From positions 1 through 49,357 of the IMG/VR virus record IMGVR_UViG_3300044613_001473: a stretch of 49,357 bases of DNA; one strand, 5' to 3'. The position numbers were made by a program, and so were the translations under genes. This document shows, piece after piece, positions 47,212 to 49,357 of this stretch (the first letter of the stretch is position 1; each line of letters begins with the position of its first letter). The notes under the pieces are model-generated. The model was not told the DNA's origin and did not search any database. It was given only the letters and a program-made list of their open reading frames with translations. Source of the stretch: a virus.

Positions 47212-48024
47212 TTAGTCTTTTATCGTTTTAACTTTTTTCAATTTACGATGTAATTCTCTCTCTACTTGACTGTGAATATCCCCAGGAAGAGATTCTCGCT
47301 TGATCTTTCCTGCGGTGTGGAGTCTTCGAACGATTTGTTTGGCTGCAAATCTTACTCTTTGCGCGACTTCGTCGCTAGTTCTTCCGTTTTTAGTGATGTT
47401 TTTCATCAATGGCTCAAGAACTTTAGTCTTGATTTCAGGGTGTCTATTTGCCTTACGAATAAGAGAAGCACCCATATGAGATGATTCTAGAAGAACAGTA
47501 CCAGTTTCATCATAACTTTCACGAACACTCAAAGATGGTGTTTCTATGTCAATTTTATCAGTGAAACCTGTGCGAGTAATTCCTACATCACTGAAATAGA
47601 ATTTTCCACTTGGTGACTTAGTAAGATCAAAAGTCAACGAAAGTGGTACATAATCCTTACCGCGATCAAATCCATCCATGAGGTTATGTGTAGGAGTCGT
47701 ACCGAAGATTTCACCATATCGGTTCAACTGGAAGGTATTGCGTCCGATATTTAATTTGGTTTGATTATTGAAATCAAAGTCAAGACCAGCATGGTTGATC
47801 TTGGCTCTCATGGTTTTTAACGCTTGAATAGGATCAAGATAATCTCCACTCAAATGTGCATTTGCAAATGCGTGAATACGGTTTATTTGAGACGAATCGT
47901 CCCGATAAACACCAGCATCACTGTGGGCAGAACGAGGGAATCCAGACGAGAACCCATTAAATACATTACCGACATCGGCGTATTCATTTTCTAGAAGTGT
48001 TAAGATATTCTTGAAATTTTTCAT
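47212..48024 (-). CDS. protein with capsid-targeting-like N-terminus (270 aa)
   Basis: Opens MKNFKNILTLLENEY, again a short amphipathic leader with LLE. The middle is beta-rich (LNIGRNTFQLNRYGEIFGTT, LSLTFDLTKSPSGKFYFSDV), and the last 80 residues are strongly basic and helical (EVAQRVRFAAKQIVRRLHTA, then RKLKKVKTIKD). A cleavable leader plus a basic tail suits an internal head protein, which in T4 is injected with the DNA. No enzymatic motif is visible. Confidence 0.5.
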   Translation of the reverse strand: MKNFKNILTLLENEYADVGNVFNGFSSGFPRSAHSDAGVYRDDSSQINRIHAFANAHLSGDYLDPIQALKTMRAKINHAGLDFDFNNQTKLNIGRNTFQLNRYGEIFGTTPTHNLMDGFDRGKDYVPLSLTFDLTKSPSGKFYFSDVGITRTGFTDKIDIETPSLSVRESYDETGTVLLESSHMGASLIRKANRHPEIKTKVLEPLMKNITKNGRTSDEVAQRVRFAAKQIVRRLHTAGKIKRESLPGDIHSQVERELHRKLKKVKTIKD

Positions 48025-48503
48025 TTATTGTCCTTTTTTCCTTTTTTCTTGCCTCTGAATGACCCAGCCTTCAATGCTCCACCCTTACCTTTTCTGGTAG
48101 ATCCAAGAGTCACGAAAGTACATGCTCTGGCTCGTCTTTCTTTTGCGTTATCAGTACCACCGCGTTTCTTCTCTTTGAAGTATTTGTTGAATCCTTTAAG
48201 TTTTTTTGCCTTGAAACACTTGTTTCTGGCAGCAACTTCAGCACGGGACATTGGCTGATTTTCCTTATTGATAACATCACCTTCTGAAAGATATGATTCC
48301 TTTACGGATTTTTTATCCTTTTTCTTGCTCTTTTTCTTAGCAATGATGGTGGCAACTGCCATTTTCACTGCCTTGCCACGCTTTCCGTAGCGTTCAGACC
48401 AACCATCACCTTTTTCTAATTTCTTGGCTACTTTTTCCTTTTCGCCCTTTTCGGTTTTGGTTAGTTTTCTCTCTAGTAAAGTTTTAAGAGTAAGTTTTGG
48501 CAT
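48021..48503 (-). CDS. highly basic protein with capsid-targeting-like N-terminus (160 aa)
   Basis: The start at 48503 (MPKLTLKTLLERKL) has AGGA at good spacing; an ATG 9 nt earlier is the alternative. The leader ends in LLE. The rest is extremely lysine-rich (AKKKSKKKDKKSVKES, GSFRGKKKGKKDNK) with an MSRAEVAARNKCFKAKK segment resembling the SRAEARRQG part of the next gene. A DNA-binding internal protein is likely. A GATAAATA element lies 20 nt upstream. Confidence 0.5.
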   Translation of the reverse strand: MPKLTLKTLLERKLTKTEKGEKEKVAKKLEKGDGWSERYGKRGKAVKMAVATIIAKKKSKKKDKKSVKESYLSEGDVINKENQPMSRAEVAARNKCFKAKKLKGFNKYFKEKKRGGTDNAKERRARACTFVTLGSTRKGKGGALKAGSFRGKKKGKKDNK

Positions 48504-48523
48504 ATTATTCATTCCTAGTACTA

Positions 48524-48531
48524 TATTTATC
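48524..48531 (-). promoter_or_regulatory. possible variant late promoter (GATAAATA), minus strand
   Basis: One base away from TATAAATA, located 20 nt before the ATG at 48503 and between two genes of the minus-strand operon. Confidence 0.35.
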
Positions 48532-48549
48532 TGTAAACTATTTTGTTAA

Positions 48550-49357
48550 TTATGATCTACATCCCCATACTCTTAACGATGCATTTATCTTAGATTTTGG
48601 ATCTCTTGCAGTTTTTGCGCTAGTGCGTTTTCGTTTCATACCGATCATTCTGGCACAAAACCTCTTTCTTCTAGCCTGAGTTTTCTTTGATAATTTACTA
48701 AACCCACCTTTACGCTTTGCTTCATCCTTGGTTTCTATGCCAGCATGAATACCTTGTCTTCTGGCTTCGGCACGGGAAAGACCCCCTTCTGGGTGGTTTA
48801 TACCTTTTTTGAAGCCTTTATATGGTTTAGTTTCTTTCTTTTCTTCGGAGATGAATTTAATAAATGATTTCATTTCTGCCATTTCTTTGATAAGTTGTCT
48901 TTTTGATATCATGTCTTTAAAATTATTTATTATGCTATAATTTGATTCTTTTATTTCAGATTTTCTTTGTATTGCTCTCTCGCGAACATACGAATTTATA
49001 TCATTCAATGCTTTATCAATATGTGATGCTGTGGCCTTTGGATGTCTTATTGCTGCGTGTCGAACATCAGCATCTGTATCATTCAATGCTTTATCAATAT
49101 GTGATGCTGTGGCATTTGGATGACTCATTGCTGCGTGTCGAACAGTCACTGATTTATCATTCAATGCTTTATCAATATGTGATACTGTGACATTTGGATG
49201 TCTTATTGCTGTGGATCGAATATCCTCAGATTTATCATTCAATGCTTTATCAATATGTGATACTGTGACATTTGGATGTCTTATTGCTGTCTCGCGAACA
49301 TACGGATGTGTATCATTCAATGCTTTATCAATATGTGATACTGTGACATTTGGATGT
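48550..49357 (-). CDS. HEAT-like repeat protein joined to a basic RRKxFCARM domain (partial at right edge)
   Basis: The frame is open to the right edge, so the start is outside. It encodes at least five 26-residue repeats (ALNDxxxxVRxxAIRHPNxTxSHID), a HEAT-like helical repeat seen in T4-like phages. After a linker, MKSFIKFISEEKKE (48873) resembles a capsid-targeting leader, followed by GLSRAEARRQGIHAG and a C-terminal block (ARRKRFCARMIGMKRKRTSA, then DPKSKINASLRVWGC) that I recall as DUF6321; the number needs checking. An internal start at 48873 would give an independent 107-residue basic protein. Confidence 0.6.
   Translation of the reverse strand, partial: HPNVTVSHIDKALNDTHPYVRETAIRHPNVTVSHIDKALNDKSEDIRSTAIRHPNVTVSHIDKALNDKSVTVRHAAMSHPNATASHIDKALNDTDADVRHAAIRHPKATASHIDKALNDINSYVRERAIQRKSEIKESNYSIINNFKDMISKRQLIKEMAEMKSFIKFISEEKKETKPYKGFKKGINHPEGGLSRAEARRQGIHAGIETKDEAKRKGGFSKLSKKTQARRKRFCARMIGMKRKRTSAKTARDPKSKINASLRVWGCRS
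48985..49357 (-). repeat. 78-bp tandem coding repeat
   Basis: Nearly five copies of a 78-bp unit share conserved blocks (TGCTTTATCAATATGTGATA followed by CTGTGACATTTGGATG on the plus strand). They encode the 26-residue HEAT-like unit and continue past the window edge. Some blocks are identical between copies, suggesting recent expansion. Confidence 0.85.

Noticed and set aside
48985-49357. CRISPR-like array at the right edge
   Set aside because: The 78-bp units are contiguous coding repeats with no spacers and translate to a HEAT-like 26-residue unit.

Overview
The window is a piece of a large tailed-phage genome from the T4 superfamily (a myovirus), distant from T4 itself. The evidence is a T4-type replication block in T4 order (gene 43 C-terminal half, uvsX, gene 41 helicase, gene 61 primase), T4-type late promoters (TATAAATA) in front of structural genes, collagen-like tail fibres, dUTPase, ThyX, a class II ribonucleotide reductase, twelve tRNA genes and four homing-type endonucleases. 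Base composition is AT-rich apart from two GC-rich patches. The host cannot be fixed. Canonical sigma70 promoters and apparently leaderless starts, together with an actinobacterial-looking TrmH enzyme, point one way; a lipoprotein with a C-terminal membrane helix (u-spanin-like) would need a Gram-negative envelope. I leave this open.

Layout, left to right. 1-5085: a sugar/glycan cassette (three glycosyltransferase-like proteins, a methyltransferase, an NAD-dependent epimerase, a GT2-TPR protein) closed by a terminator. 5116-14350: late-transcribed virion fibre/adhesin genes, including a collagen-like fibre and a 956-residue repeat protein, closed by a terminator. 14353-16928: dUTPase, a DUF1599-like protein and the N-terminal half of the family B DNA polymerase. 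16929-33479: a 16.5-kb accessory island carrying a SPOUT RNA methyltransferase, many small ATGA-overlapping ORFs, a SLOG protein, RtcB RNA ligase, 12 tRNAs, three HNH and one GIY-YIG endonuclease, a candidate structured RNA, a metallophosphoesterase and a two-enzyme NAD+ salvage pathway. 33480-40852: C-terminal half of the polymerase, UvsX, helicase, primase, ThyX and class II RNR. 41057-44170: an adhesin/hydrolase-like virion protein with a LamG-like C-terminus and a RuvC-like resolvase, each behind its own late promoter. 44154 to the right edge (minus strand): a tight operon with a holin-like protein, a u-spanin-like lipoprotein and several small basic proteins whose N-termini resemble T4 capsid-targeting peptides.

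The most striking feature is that the DNA polymerase is cut inside its fingers domain. Exonuclease and motif A lie in one gene; motifs B and C lie in another, 16.5 kb downstream on the same strand, next to uvsX as in T4. The island therefore looks inserted into gene 43. The downstream half now has its own sigma70 promoter and a near-leaderless start. The island combines functions expected to protect translation and NAD+ during infection: tRNAs, RtcB, a wobble-type tRNA methyltransferase, and NAMPT plus NMNAT. Other oddities are a tRNA-Arg without a D arm, two tRNA-Leu with short variable regions, ORFs starting 2-3 nt after tRNA 3' ends, and a recurrent RDEARREVC module in small ORFs.
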